Positions 37,288 to 45,247 of a stretch of 64,000 nt of DNA are shown in pieces. Both the position numbers and the translations under genes were made by a program. The stretch lies in assembly GCF_042885655.1 (NCBI RefSeq), contig NZ_JBHVRO010000006.1, positions 186,001-250,000 on the forward strand, written 5' to 3'. The notes below the pieces were generated by a model. It searched no databases. It had not been told where the DNA came from and was given only the letters and a program-made list of their open reading frames with translations. Every line of letters starts with the position of its first letter. The first letter of the stretch is position 1. The DNA is from Psychrobacillus sp042885655 (GTDB lineage Bacteria; Bacillota; Bacilli; Bacillales_A; Planococcaceae).

Positions 37288-37327
37288 ATTTTTAATATCA
37301 AATAAAAAAATCTAATGTAGGTGCGTT

Positions 37328-37570
37328 ATGATAAACAATTACTATAAAAACAAAGTTAGATGGTGTGTAATCTGTAATCAAGGTTGGGTTGAAATACAAA
37401 AAGAGGCAGTTTCAAACAAGCTAATTCTTTGTTGTTGTGAATGTGAGTCTGTATGGGAAAATCTAAACGATGTAAATAATCCTGATAAAGCAACCTCAAC
37501 TGATGAACTTTTGATTGAACCTAACGATAATGAAATTGGTCATTGGGCAAAGTATATAATTGAAAATTAG
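37328..37570 (+). CDS. cassette 1: small Cys-rich putative zinc-ribbon protein
   Basis: An 80-residue soluble protein with cysteines in two pairs, WCVICNQGW and LCCCECESVWENL, that could hold one zinc. The end is acidic (STDELLIEPNDNEIGHWAKY). Similar short CxxC...CxC proteins exist in Bacillales next to toxin-immunity genes, but I do not recognise a named family. It starts at ATG 41 nt after the first half-site, with only a weak ribosome site (GTAGGTGCGTT). Confidence 0.65.
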   Translation: MINNYYKNKVRWCVICNQGWVEIQKEAVSNKLILCCCECESVWENLNDVNNPDKATSTDELLIEPNDNEIGHWAKYIIEN

Positions 37571-37591
37571 CATTAGTATAATCTTTTTAAC

Positions 37592-37677
37592 TTATTAAAG
37601 TAACGAGTGATTTACTTCAAGAAGAAGTGAAGCCATTTTTCTTATTGAACTAACGAAGCAGGTTAGTTGAATAAGGA
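37592..37677 (+). repeat. array site 1, short class
   Basis: Left arm AAAGTAACGAGTGATTTACTTC, a weak TTTACTTC/GAAGTGAAG hairpin with T5, then the palindrome TTGAACTAACGAAGCAGG followed by TTAGTTGAATAAGG. Confidence 0.9.
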
Positions 37678-37721
37678 AGCGTGATAAAATAGGTAAATGA
37701 CATACTTCAAAGGGTGAAAAT

Positions 37722-38093
37722 ATGGACAATATTTTAAAACAAATAAATGAAATTAAAAACGAATTAGATAAGCCATTTCCATACAGGGATACAGATAAAA
37801 TACAAGAAGATTTTCGAAAAAATTTTTTAAGTTTATCTGATGAAGAAGATAATCTAACGGGTGATTTTGATACTTACTGTATGAATATAGCTGGAACTTT
37901 AAGTTATGTTTTAGCAGGCAAAACAAATAAAATCCCACAAGGTCAAATTGAGATGTTGCGGAAGTCTTTCTTTGATTTCTTTAAACAATATAAGTTTTTT
38001 GAAGACAAAATTGAAACCTATAACGATTTCTTTCGGGAATATAAAAACTTTGAACAAACAAGAACATTGTTATTACATCTGTTGTCTAAATAA
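37722..38093 (+). CDS. cassette 2: YxiJ-like family protein
   Basis: A 123-residue protein. PFPYRDTDKIQEDFRKNF, MNIAGTLSYVLAGKTNKIP and QIEMLRKSFFDFFKQYKFFE match in order the YxiJ-like family, which in Bacillus subtilis lies in the yxi region close to the WapA contact-toxin genes. No signal or membrane segment is visible. A TAAAAT box lies at 37685, a possible cassette promoter. The role as an immunity protein is suspected from the family's context only. Confidence 0.75.
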   Translation: MDNILKQINEIKNELDKPFPYRDTDKIQEDFRKNFLSLSDEEDNLTGDFDTYCMNIAGTLSYVLAGKTNKIPQGQIEMLRKSFFDFFKQYKFFEDKIETYNDFFREYKNFEQTRTLLLHLLSK

Positions 38094-38104
38094 GCATTTC
38101 TTTT

Positions 38105-38241
38105 TAAGCTAACGGGTGCTTTAGTTAAACAAGACCATCATTTTGATGGTCTATTTTTACGGCCAAAACATTTTGTAGATTTCGGTGATCCATTGTGAAA
38201 TGTTACACTTAAATTAAAGGTGCAGGTTAGTTGAACAAGAA
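38105..38241 (+). repeat. array site 2, long class
   Basis: AGCTAACGGGTGCTTTAGTT, terminator GACCATCAttttGATGGTC + T5, a conserved spacer ending TTGTGAAATGTTACACTTAA, then a degenerate inner arm (AAATTAAAGGTGCAG) and GTTAGTTGAACAAG. Confidence 0.92.
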
Positions 38242-38304
38242 GGAGTTTTTTGGGGTTATATAGAAATAGTGATTAATTAAAAACTTTTGAATGGGGGTGG
38301 GAAT

Positions 38305-38760
38305 ATGAAAAAATATATTGGGATAATGATTTATTCGTCAATACTTATTCTTTTTTCACTATATATAGGACTATCAAATTCAATAGCTGCAAAGAATGAA
38401 GCGGAAGACAATAATATAATCTGGCAATTGAATAATATTGCAACTTCTGCAAGTACTGAGGAATTTGTAATAACAAAATATGTTGATGAGTTGAAATTGG
38501 ATAATATTAAACAAAGTACAACTTCAGAATCAAAACGGACAAAAGCAATAGTTGAATATCGTCTTTTAAAATTGGATAGTAGTGGTTCGTTTATAGATAC
38601 AGGAATTTATAATGTCTTGGAAGGTTCAAAGGGTAAAAGTAAATCTGACGGCAATCTATATGGTTCAATTAGTCCGGGTACTTATAAAATTAAAGTCACC
38701 AATTTAAATAGCGAAGATTTAGAAGTGCATTCGGAAAGAATTTTGGATCTTAATGATTAA
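38305..38760 (+). CDS. cassette 3: secreted or membrane-anchored small protein
   Basis: A 151-residue protein. MKKYIGIMIYSSILILFSLY is an N-terminal signal or anchor helix; the mature part is hydrophilic with a C-terminal beta-rich segment (GNLYGSISPGTYKIKVTNLN) like a small Ig-type domain. The start at 38305 follows GGGGGTGG. Its stop codon lies within the left arm of the next array site. Function unknown. Confidence 0.72.
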   Translation: MKKYIGIMIYSSILILFSLYIGLSNSIAAKNEAEDNNIIWQLNNIATSASTEEFVITKYVDELKLDNIKQSTTSESKRTKAIVEYRLLKLDSSGSFIDTGIYNVLEGSKGKSKSDGNLYGSISPGTYKIKVTNLNSEDLEVHSERILDLND

Positions 38761-38886
38761 ACGTGCTTTAGTTAAACACAAGACCATCATTTCGATGGTC
38801 TATTTTTACGTCCAAAACATAAAGTAGATTTTGGCAAACCATTGTGAAATGTTACACTTAAACTAACGGTGCAGGTTAGTTTAATA
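38757..38886 (+). repeat. array site 3, long class
   Basis: The left arm is shortened (ATTAAACGTGCTTTAGTTAAA) and overlaps the stop of cassette 3. Then GACCATCAtttcGATGGTC + T5, TTGTGAAATGTTACACTTAA and AACTAACGGTGCAGGTTAGT. Confidence 0.9.
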
Positions 38887-38992
38887 GTGTTGTTTAACTT
38901 GTTCTAAACAATCGAGCAAGATTGTTTAATAACTGTAAGATGGTAAAATAATGAGACATACTTTAAAACTTTATTTACTAAGGGGAGATTAT

Positions 38993-39541
38993 TTGGAGAT
39001 TATTCATAATATAAATGGTATTAGTTTTGGAGTAACATCCGAATTTAACAGCAACTATCTTACACCAATAATACAAAATTTGTTGTTTAAAGCAGAAAAT
39101 GAGTGGGATGATTATAATGAAGTATATCATTGTTGCAACTTAATTGAGAATATTAGAAATAATAAAGATATGAATATGGATTTCCATCTAATGATGAAGG
39201 ATGAAAAATATTTAGGGATTGCTCTAGTTAATAGAGGAAACATCGACTATAAAACCTTTTTCAAAGAACCTATACCTATAAGTGAAAATAATAATGATGT
39301 ATTGATATTTAACTATTTTCATATATCACAAGAAGGTAGAGGGAATGGTCAAGTATGGTTTAGGGATATTATTATGCCTTATTATAAATCTAAAAATTTC
39401 AAAACAATTTATGTAAAATCAAGTCATCAAAAGGTATTCACGTTGTACAGCCGCCTAGGAACAGAAATAGGAGAATATACAAGTAGTAGTGATAATCAGT
39501 TATTTGCAAGAAAAGGTAAAGTTTTCAAAATTTCACTTTAA
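38993..39541 (+). CDS. cassette 4: GNAT-like acetyltransferase
   Basis: About 182 residues. ISQEGRGNGQVWFRDIIMPY resembles the acetyl-CoA binding R/Q-x-x-G-x-G turn, and VFTLYSRLGTEIGEY the C-terminal strand. I prefer the TTG at 38993, 5 nt after AAGGGGAG; the ATG at 38951 lies about 1-2 nt after a candidate -10 box (TAAAAT, 38944-38949), too close to be in the transcript. Acceptor unknown. Confidence 0.68.
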   Translation: MEIIHNINGISFGVTSEFNSNYLTPIIQNLLFKAENEWDDYNEVYHCCNLIENIRNNKDMNMDFHLMMKDEKYLGIALVNRGNIDYKTFFKEPIPISENNNDVLIFNYFHISQEGRGNGQVWFRDIIMPYYKSKNFKTIYVKSSHQKVFTLYSRLGTEIGEYTSSSDNQLFARKGKVFKISL

Positions 39542-39596
39542 TATCCTCAACAATTGGGTGCAATTTAATTTGATTAATAAACGTCATTGCCTTACT

Positions 39597-39731
39597 CAAC
39601 TAACGGGTGCTTAGTTAAACAAGACCATCATTTCGATGGTCTATTTTTACGTCCAAAACATCAAGTAGATTACGGCGATCCATTGTGAAATGTTACACTT
39701 AAACTAACGCAGCAGTTTACTTCAAGAAGAA
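39597..39731 (+). repeat. array site 4, long class
   Basis: CAACTAACGGGTGCTTAGTT, GACCATCAtttcGATGGTC + T5, TTGTGAAATGTTACACTTAA, then AACTAACGCAGCAGTTTACTT (outer right arm slightly changed). Confidence 0.92.
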
Positions 39732-39844
39732 CAGTCCTATTCTGAGAAACCCCTTTAATTCCCAGTTTATTTGGTGGGTAAAAGACATTACAATGACATT
39801 AGAACGGTTTTAGTGCAACAATAGATAAATAAGGTGGAGTTTCA

Positions 39845-40075
39845 ATGGTATTGGTCAAAGCTTTAGAATTAATATCAATAATTTGTTACCTAGGAGCATT
39901 AGTACAATTATTAAGTTTTACAAAGGAATTTAAAAAGATTGACAAAGACCAAGAACTGACTATTGAATTAGCAAAAAAATGGGGAAAACGATTTAGATGG
40001 GTCGTTATAATTTTCTTTTCAGGATGTATATTTAGTTTAATAACATATATTTTCCGAATTCTGTATACTGATTGA
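39845..40075 (+). CDS. cassette 5: two-helix membrane miniprotein (intact copy)
   Basis: A 76-residue protein: a first hydrophobic helix (LELISIICYLGALVQLLSF), a charged middle (FKKIDKDQELTIELAKKWGK) and a second helix (WVVIIFFSGCIFSLITYIF). A homologous but broken copy is cassette 11 at 43606. AAGGTGGAG precedes the ATG. Function unknown. Confidence 0.78.
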   Translation: MVLVKALELISIICYLGALVQLLSFTKEFKKIDKDQELTIELAKKWGKRFRWVVIIFFSGCIFSLITYIFRILYTD

Positions 40076-40159
40076 AGTTTATGACGTCCTAAATAAGTCA
40101 TTGGTTGAATAGTTGGATTTGTTGCAAGCTTTAATAAGCATTTGTTCCACTCTTCTTAT

Positions 40160-40306
40160 TCAACTAACGGGTGCTTTAGTTAACAAGACCATCATTTCGA
40201 TGGTCTATTTCTATTTTTATGTCCAAATCATCAGGTACATTTCAGCGAACCATTGTGAAATGTTACACTTAAGACTCTTTAGTGAACTAACAGGTCATAC
40301 TAAGAT
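40160..40306 (+). repeat. array site 5, long class with degenerate right arm
   Basis: CAACTAACGGGTGCTTTAGTT, GACCATCAtttcGATGGTC, the spacer TTGTGAAATGTTACACTTAA, then a decayed right part (TTTAGTGAACTAACAGGTCA). An apparent frame from 40113 runs straight through this site and is rejected. Confidence 0.82.
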
Positions 40307-40322
40307 AAAAAGGTGTGGCTTT

Positions 40323-40775
40323 ATGAAACAAACATTTTTTCTTATAGCATTAATTTCTGTAATCATTCTTACAGGTTTTGTTAAGAAAGACCAAGACAAA
40401 TGCCTTCATTGTAAAGAATGCTATGATACCGCTTGGGATGACGGGTATAGTCTGGGTTATGGTACAGGAACTGTAAATGAAAGGTATCGAATCGCAAGAA
40501 GCCTGATTCAATTAGGAAAAACGGATGAAGAACTTGTTCGATTGATACCAACAAGCTATGTGGAATTAAAGGACATAAGAGAGCAGCTCAAACTATATCA
40601 TGGTTATTTTGAGTTTGAGGTATCAAGATACGAGAAAGCAAGAGCACTTTTAAATGAAGGTAAATCAAACGAAGAGATTGTAGAAAAAACAAACTTAAGT
40701 TTCTATGAATTAGAATTGGTGAAACAACAACTTAAGCAAAATAATGGAAAATTCAAATGGGAAGTGAGTAACTAA
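40323..40775 (+). CDS. cassette 6: exported or membrane-anchored protein with two helical repeats
   Basis: A 150-residue protein. The N-terminal helix (FFLIALISVIILTGFV) precedes a small Cys cluster (CLHCKECYD). Two repeats follow, RIARSLIQLGKTDEELVRLI and KARALLNEGKSNEEIVEKTN, each ending with an E-L-x-x-(I/V)-(R/K)-x-Q-L helix; these look like helix-turn-helix-like degenerate repeats. The start at 40323 follows AAAAGGTGTGG. No known family recognised. Confidence 0.7.
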   Translation: MKQTFFLIALISVIILTGFVKKDQDKCLHCKECYDTAWDDGYSLGYGTGTVNERYRIARSLIQLGKTDEELVRLIPTSYVELKDIREQLKLYHGYFEFEVSRYEKARALLNEGKSNEEIVEKTNLSFYELELVKQQLKQNNGKFKWEVSN

Positions 40776-40837
40776 GGAACTAAGCGAATGCGATAAGTCT
40801 TTGTGAACTTAACGAAAATATTGTGAAGAAATGTACT

Positions 40838-40931
40838 TAAGCTAACTGATGCTTTAGTTAAACAAGTGGCTGCCTGTAAGGAGGGTAGCTTTTTCTTTTT
40901 AAACTAACGAAGCAGGTTAGTTCAACAATAA
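40838..40931 (+). repeat. array site 6
   Basis: AGCTAACTGATGCTTTAGTT, preceded by TTGTGAAGAAATGTACTTAA at 40821. The terminator hairpin (GGCTGCCtgtaaggaGGGTAGCT + T5) has a sequence of its own. Then AACTAACGAAGCAGGTTAGTT. Confidence 0.9.
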
Positions 40932-41069
40932 GTATAAAATAGAGGCTTATATTTCCATATGTAAAAAAGGATGGGTATAGTAAAATACGATTGTTCAAAC
41001 AAAAGAAAAAAAGGCATATTTAATCTGTTGTTTGGAGATTTTTTATTGATTATCAAAAGAAGGTGCAAT

Positions 41070-41255
41070 ATGGAAAAGTATAGGAAGTTAATCGAAAATA
41101 TACGTTGGTACGGTGCCCTTGCACTTGGTTTTGCAATAGCTATTTCAGGTAATCTAATAGTATGTTTGTCAATAGCAATAATACTTGGTTTGATAGACCA
41201 AATATTTATTAAGCCTAAATTAAAACCCAAGAGAAAAGGAAAATCTAAATATTAG
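41070..41255 (+). CDS. cassette 7: small two-helix membrane protein
   Basis: 61 residues from the ATG at 41070 (GAAGGTG upstream): MEKYRKLIENIRWYGALALG, one or two hydrophobic segments (ALGFAIAISGNLIVCLSIAIILGLI), then a very basic tail (KPKLKPKRKGKSKY). A longer frame from 40971 is possible but has no ribosome site. Function unknown. Confidence 0.68.
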   Translation: MEKYRKLIENIRWYGALALGFAIAISGNLIVCLSIAIILGLIDQIFIKPKLKPKRKGKSKY

Positions 41256-41291
41256 TAAATAACAGATTTGATATAACTTTGAGTTCTTTTT

Positions 41292-41372
41292 TCAATTAAC
41301 GGGTGCTTAACTTCAATAAGGAGTAAAGCCTTTTTTCTTATTGAAGTAAAAAAGCAGTTTAGTTTAAGTAGA
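41292..41372 (+). repeat. array site 7, short class
   Basis: CAATTAACGGGTGCTTAACTTC, AAGGAGTAAAGCC + T6, then the degenerate GAAGTAAAAAAGCAGTTTAG. Confidence 0.88.
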
Positions 41373-41442
41373 AAATCTAATCGCACTACTAGAATTTATA
41401 GTGAACGGGTTTTAAAAAATTAAAGTTTTAGGGGAGTTATTA

Positions 41443-41673
41443 TTGGAATTATACCGATTTTTTATATTAATTTCTTCGACTTTCATCGGAATAGCAGGAC
41501 TTATAGGACTTTATATGTAACTAAAAACAATAAAGAAATTAGTTCAAAAAAAAGCTATGGGAAAGGTCGAACTCGAAAGAACTTTAAAGAAATTTTCGTC
41601 AATAACAAAGTTGTGTATTTATTTAGGGATTGCTTTCTATCTTATTGCTATATTTTCTATATTTTTTCACTAA
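41443..41673 (+). pseudogene. cassette 8: two-helix membrane miniprotein broken by an in-frame TAA
   Basis: From TTG at 41443 (after GGGGAG) the frame reads LELYRFFILISSTFIGIAGL, then hits TAA at 41518. The same frame continues LKTIKKLVQKKAMGKVELER and ends with a second helix (LCIYLGIAFYLIAIFSIFF). A single stop change would restore about 76 residues. Its final stop (TAA at 41671) lies in the next array site. Translation is mine; no family recognised. Confidence 0.65.
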
Positions 41674-41716
41674 CGAGGTGCTTTACTTCAATAAGAGAAG
41701 GAACAATTACTCTGTT
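41668..41716 (+). repeat. array site 8, left half only
   Basis: CACTAACGAGGTGCTTTACTTC and a hairpin AGGAAC/GTTCCT. There is no right palindrome; a reverse-strand gene follows directly. Confidence 0.75.
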
Positions 41717-41732
41717 CCTTTAGGGTTATATT

Positions 41733-41867
41733 TTATCTTTTATTTCTTCTCTTTAATTGGATTAAAGTTATTAATACACCTAAATTTATTGCTATTAGAA
41801 TAGGAAATCCGAAGTAAAGAACATAAAGTATCCAGTTCAATGCATCCTTTTCAGAAAGTAATTCCAT
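41733..41867 (-). CDS. membrane miniprotein in antisense orientation within the array
   Basis: 44 residues: MELLSEKDALNWILYVLYFG, then FPILIAINLGVLITLIQL and the basic end KRRNKR. GAGGTG lies 6 nt upstream of the ATG at 41867. It is one of the few leftward genes in the array, trapped between a left half-site (41668) and a full site (41954). Function unknown. Confidence 0.62.
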   Translation of the reverse strand: MELLSEKDALNWILYVLYFGFPILIAINLGVLITLIQLKRRNKR

Positions 41868-41953
41868 TTTATTCACCTCAAGTAATCGTATGAAGAAAAC
41901 TATACTATGATGCACATTACGACCATAATGTGTAATAAAAGAGAAGGTGCTTC

Positions 41954-42046
41954 TTCAACTAACTGGTGCTTTAGATAAAGAACATGGGTTGCTTAGGCAG
42001 CTCTTTTTTCTTATTGAACTAATGCAGCAGGTTAGTTCAATAAGGA
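41954..42046 (+). repeat. array site 9, GAGCTGC class
   Basis: CAACTAACTGGTGCTTTAG, a hairpin around GGGTTGCTTAGGCAGCTC + T6, then TTGAACTAATGCAGCAGG and TTAGTTCAATAAGG. Confidence 0.9.
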
Positions 42047-42119
42047 AAGGGGGAAAATTAGTAACAATATACTAAACAAAAAAAGGTTAAATTGAATGGA
42101 AAATAGATAGGAGATAAAA

Positions 42120-42629
42120 ATGCGTAATAAGAAGTTAAGGGGTTTAAAGCGGAAAACAAGAAATATGATAAAGCGAATCTGGGAGGAAACTTCTGATTTT
42201 CCTTTGGATTTTTACAATGGGTATTGGCATCTTCATTTACCAGTCGCCCAAGGTTTTATTGATTCCGATAGAACTCCTTTTGGAATTAAGAGACTTTGTG
42301 TTCAAACTTTATTAGAACGGGCTAAACATTTGATTGAAATCAAACCAAATACTCCTGATAAGTATCGAGTGGTTGTTTATATTAGTTTCCAAGCATTGTT
42401 TGATTCTCAAATTATGGTGTTTGCTGGTGATTCTCACTTCGAGGGGTTCTTTAATAGAAATGACAAATTTCAAAAATGGATTCCTCTGTCCAAAGAAAGA
42501 ATTTTTGAGAGTGATTGGAGAAAAAATATCCCAAAAGTTATGAATTTCTTAGGATTTAAAGAAGAAATAACCAATGAAGATGGGGAAATTTATAAAAGAG
42601 ATATTTGGTTTTTAGGTGAATTAGAGTAG
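42120..42629 (+). CDS. cassette 9: DUF3916-like protein
   Basis: A 169-residue soluble protein. GYWHLHLPVAQGFIDS, TPFGIKRLCVQTL, RVVVYISFQALFDSQIMVF and the end RDIWFLGELE recall the DUF3916 family of Bacillus. The family name is from memory of its pattern. Basic N-terminus (RNKKLRGLKRKTR). AGGAG site 6 nt before the ATG. Function unknown; no catalytic motif seen. Confidence 0.68.
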   Translation: MRNKKLRGLKRKTRNMIKRIWEETSDFPLDFYNGYWHLHLPVAQGFIDSDRTPFGIKRLCVQTLLERAKHLIEIKPNTPDKYRVVVYISFQALFDSQIMVFAGDSHFEGFFNRNDKFQKWIPLSKERIFESDWRKNIPKVMNFLGFKEEITNEDGEIYKRDIWFLGELE

Positions 42630-42648
42630 GCTTAATATTACATCTTAC

Positions 42649-42790
42649 TCAACTAACGGGTGCTTTAGTTAACAAGACCATCATTTCGATGGTCTATTTC
42701 TATTTTTATGTCCAAATCATCAGGTACATTTCAGCGAACCATTGTGAAATGTTACACTTAAACTAACGAAGCAGTTTAGTTCAATAAGAA
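42649..42790 (+). repeat. array site 10, long class
   Basis: CAACTAACGGGTGCTTTAGTT, GACCATCAtttcGATGGTC, a TATTTCTATTTTTATG insertion shared with site 5, TTGTGAAATGTTACACTTAA, then AACTAACGAAGCAGTTTAGTT. Confidence 0.93.
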
Positions 42791-42835
42791 ATAGTTTATA
42801 ATTGAGGGAACAAACTTTTTTAGAGGTGATTAATA

Positions 42836-43477
42836 ATGATTGGCTCTCCCGAAATAAATATGGTAATTAGACAAATTCTATCGCCAACATTAAAAGAAAA
42901 TAGTTTTAATAAAGTTAATACAAGACATAATTGGGCTTGTATTGACCACTGTATATGGGTATTGGACATAAGTGCTGTTGGAAAGTATTTTTCGGATGTG
43001 ACGGGATGGTCACCTATGTCTATTCACGTTGATTTAGGGATATATTATGACTTCATTCCATTTAAAGACGGGGAAATTAAAATTGGTAATAAAGGTGAAT
43101 TACTACCTAAATCCCAACAATGCCACCTACAAAAACACTTATTCTGTAACATTGACCAATCAATTTACACCCATCATTTTGATAATCCTGCTGAAAAGGA
43201 ACGAAATGATATTTGGTGGATAAAACCTAACGGCTCGAATATTAAGGAAGTTTTAACTGATATTAAAAAATCATTTTTAATCGATGGATTAGAATGGTTA
43301 AGGGAAAATACAGATTTAAAGATAGCATTAATTGAAATTGAAAAAGAGTATAACTCTTTTGAAAAGTTTTATAAAGCAATGTATTTTGCAGAGCATTTAA
43401 AGGATAAACAAAAATTTAACAAGTACAAAGCTTTGTTAGAACAAGAGCAAAAAAGAATTGATACGTTATTCAACTAA
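42836..43477 (+). CDS. cassette 10: DUF4304-like protein
   Basis: A 213-residue protein. VIRQILSPTLKENSFNKVN at the start and HNWACIDHCIWVLDI resemble DUF4304 (often DUF4304 proteins start with an I-x-P-x-L-K-x-x-G-F-x-K motif). The stop codon TAA is the one inside the left arm of the next site (TTCAACTAACGG), so the last residues FN are coded by the repeat. Function unknown; related families sit beside toxin loci. Confidence 0.7.
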   Translation: MIGSPEINMVIRQILSPTLKENSFNKVNTRHNWACIDHCIWVLDISAVGKYFSDVTGWSPMSIHVDLGIYYDFIPFKDGEIKIGNKGELLPKSQQCHLQKHLFCNIDQSIYTHHFDNPAEKERNDIWWIKPNGSNIKEVLTDIKKSFLIDGLEWLRENTDLKIALIEIEKEYNSFEKFYKAMYFAEHLKDKQKFNKYKALLEQEQKRIDTLFN

Positions 43478-43550
43478 CGGGTGCTTTACTTCAAGAAGGA
43501 GTAGAGCATTTTTTGTTTTTGAACTAAAGAAGCAGGTTAGTTGAACAAGG
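43468..43550 (+). repeat. array site 11, short class
   Basis: TTCAACTAACGGGTGCTTTAC, hairpin TTTACTTCaagaaGGAGTAgAGC + T6, then TTGAACTAAAGAAGCAGG and TTAGTTGAACAAGG. Provides the stop codon of cassette 10. Confidence 0.93.
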
Positions 43551-43605
43551 AACTTGTATAGGCAATACTTATTGTTAATTTAAATTATGAATTGGGGTAA
43601 ATTCC

Positions 43606-43836
43606 ATGGAGTGGGTTAAAGGTTTCGGGTTAATATCAGCAATATGTATGCTTGGGGCATCAGTACAAATATTACGTTTTAAAAAGGAATTAAAAAATAT
43701 TGATAAGGACCAAGAGCTTACCGACAAATTAGCGGAAAGATGGAAAAAACAGCTTGTTTGGGTCATTATTTTAGGAGTATCAGGTTAAATATTTAATATA
43801 ATAACCTATATTTTTCGATTCTTGTATTCTGATTGA
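43606..43836 (+). pseudogene. cassette 11: second copy of the cassette-5 membrane miniprotein, broken by TAA
   Basis: MEWVKGFGLISAICMLGASV and KNIDKDQELTDKLAERWKKQ align without gaps to cassette 5. At codon 61 cassette 5 has TGT (after SG) and this copy has TAA; the frame then continues IFNIITYIFRFLYSD to a stop at 43834, matching IFSLITYIFRILYTD of cassette 5. The truncated product would lack most of helix 2. It is a diverged duplicate, not a recent copy. Confidence 0.8.
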
Positions 43837-43911
43837 AATTGTTATGACGCTTGTCATCACTGCAATAATCTATATTAAAACTCCTATAATTGGCAATTAG
43901 GGAAACTTTTA

Positions 43912-43988
43912 TTAATCTAACGAAGTGTTTTACAGGAGTAAAGCATTATTTCTTATTGAACTATAGCAGCAGGTTAGTTCAATAAGAA
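43912..43988 (+). repeat. array site 12, short class
   Basis: TTAATCTAACGAAGTGTTTTAC, GGAGTAAAGC, then TTGAACTATAGCAGCAGG and TTAGTTCAATAAG. The central hairpin is shortened. Confidence 0.88.
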
Positions 43989-44032
43989 GTGGTAAAATAA
44001 AATTGAATTTTAAAAACTTTTGAGGTGAGAAA

Positions 44033-44512
44033 ATGTTTAATCCTATAACTGACTATGATTTCAGAATTTATTCTGATGATAAAACATCACATATAACTTT
44101 CACACTTGAAGAATATATACATCAACGGTTACCAAGTTTGTCTTGTACAATTGAAATTTTAGATAACAAATTTAGCGGTTGGAATGTTAATGTCTGGTTT
44201 ACACTGGATGAATTACTATCTTTTATTGGTAAGTTAGAAAAATTGGATAGAACTAGACAACAGGAAATATGTTTATATGCGATGACAACTAATGAATTTA
44301 ATATTACTTTTGTGAACTACAATAACAAGGGAGATACAATGATTTACTAATCACTTACAAACTTTAGATATAATTCAGATGTAAATTTAAGTAATACACA
44401 TACACTAAGCGGTGGATTCAAGATTGACTCAGAATTTTTCAATGCGATATTGAGTAATTTTAAACAATTAGCTTCGGTAGCTGAACTTGAAGTGGATATT
44501 GATTTTACATAA
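44033..44512 (+). pseudogene. cassette 12: broken homologue of cassette 16, possible immunity-type protein
   Basis: MFNPITDYDFRIYSDDKTSH opens an ORF that stops at 44350, after about 105 codons. Where cassette 16 has TAC TAT ACA (YYT), this copy has TAC TAA TCA. The frame then continues (SLTNFRYNSDVNLS, later ASVAELEVDIDF) to 44512. Small in-frame indels near the stop show long divergence. The intact copy is at 46448. Confidence 0.8.
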
Positions 44513-44524
44513 ATACTTCTTGTT

Positions 44525-44616
44525 AAACTAACGTGGTGCTTTACTTGAAGTTCACTGAGCTGGTAAAACGGCTCTTTTTCTTATTCAACTAAAGTGGCAG
44601 GTTAGTTGAACAAGGA
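44525..44616 (+). repeat. array site 13, GAGCTG class
   Basis: AAACTAACGTGGTGCTTTACTTG, hairpin GAGCtggtaaaacgGCTC + T5, then TTCAACTAAAGTGGCAGG and TTAGTTGAACAAGG. Confidence 0.92.
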
Positions 44617-44705
44617 ACGAGATACCAATGCACGAGTTTTGATTTTTTGAGATAATTAAAAGGCATCAAGGTAAGGGATAAAAATTAATCTATTGGAGGT
44701 GCAAT

Positions 44706-45230
44706 ATGACAAGTTTGAAGGGATACACTTGTAATTGCTGTGGGGAATATCATGAAGAACTTCCTACAAGTTATGGAAGCCCTGCACCAGTTTATTATTA
44801 TGATGTTGCACCTGAAGAACTTAATGACAGGTTTGAATTAGATGACGACTTATGCATTATGGACAATGAACATTTCTTTATTCGTGGATGTATTGAAATT
44901 CCTATAACCAGTACAGCTGAGCACTTAATATGGGGTGCATGGGTATCATTAAGCGAAGCTAATTTTAATAAAACAAATGCCCACTGGGACAAACAAGAAT
45001 TGTTGGAACCAATGATAGGTTGGTTATCTACCGACTTGCCTTGTTATCCTGATACTGTGAACTTAAAGGCAATGGTTCATTTTAGACCAAATGGAATTAG
45101 GCCTTATATTGAACTCGAACCAACCGACCATCCTTTAGCAGTGGAATATAGAATCGGAGTAACCATTGAAAGGGTACAAGAGATAGCTAGTGAACTATGT
45201 ATTAATAGCAATAATTCAATAGAAGAGTAA
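44706..45230 (+). CDS. cassette 13: DUF2199 family protein, copy 1
   Basis: A 174-residue soluble protein. YTCNCCGEYHEELPTSYGSP, the region DLCIMDNEHFFIRGCIEIPI and WGAWVSLSEANF are the DUF2199 pattern; the N-terminal C-x-C-C-x3-H may hold a metal. DUF2199 genes are often found among immunity-like genes of polymorphic-toxin loci. A second, highly similar copy is cassette 27 at 55876. Start ATG after GGAGG by 7 nt. Confidence 0.85.
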   Translation: MTSLKGYTCNCCGEYHEELPTSYGSPAPVYYYDVAPEELNDRFELDDDLCIMDNEHFFIRGCIEIPITSTAEHLIWGAWVSLSEANFNKTNAHWDKQELLEPMIGWLSTDLPCYPDTVNLKAMVHFRPNGIRPYIELEPTDHPLAVEYRIGVTIERVQEIASELCINSNNSIEE

Positions 45231-45247
45231 TCTTAAATTTATGCTTC

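Noticed and set aside
40113..40322. N-terminal extension of cassette 6 (frame open from 40113)
   Set aside because: The extension reads through array site 5 and its terminator hairpin; a good ribosome site precedes the ATG at 40323.
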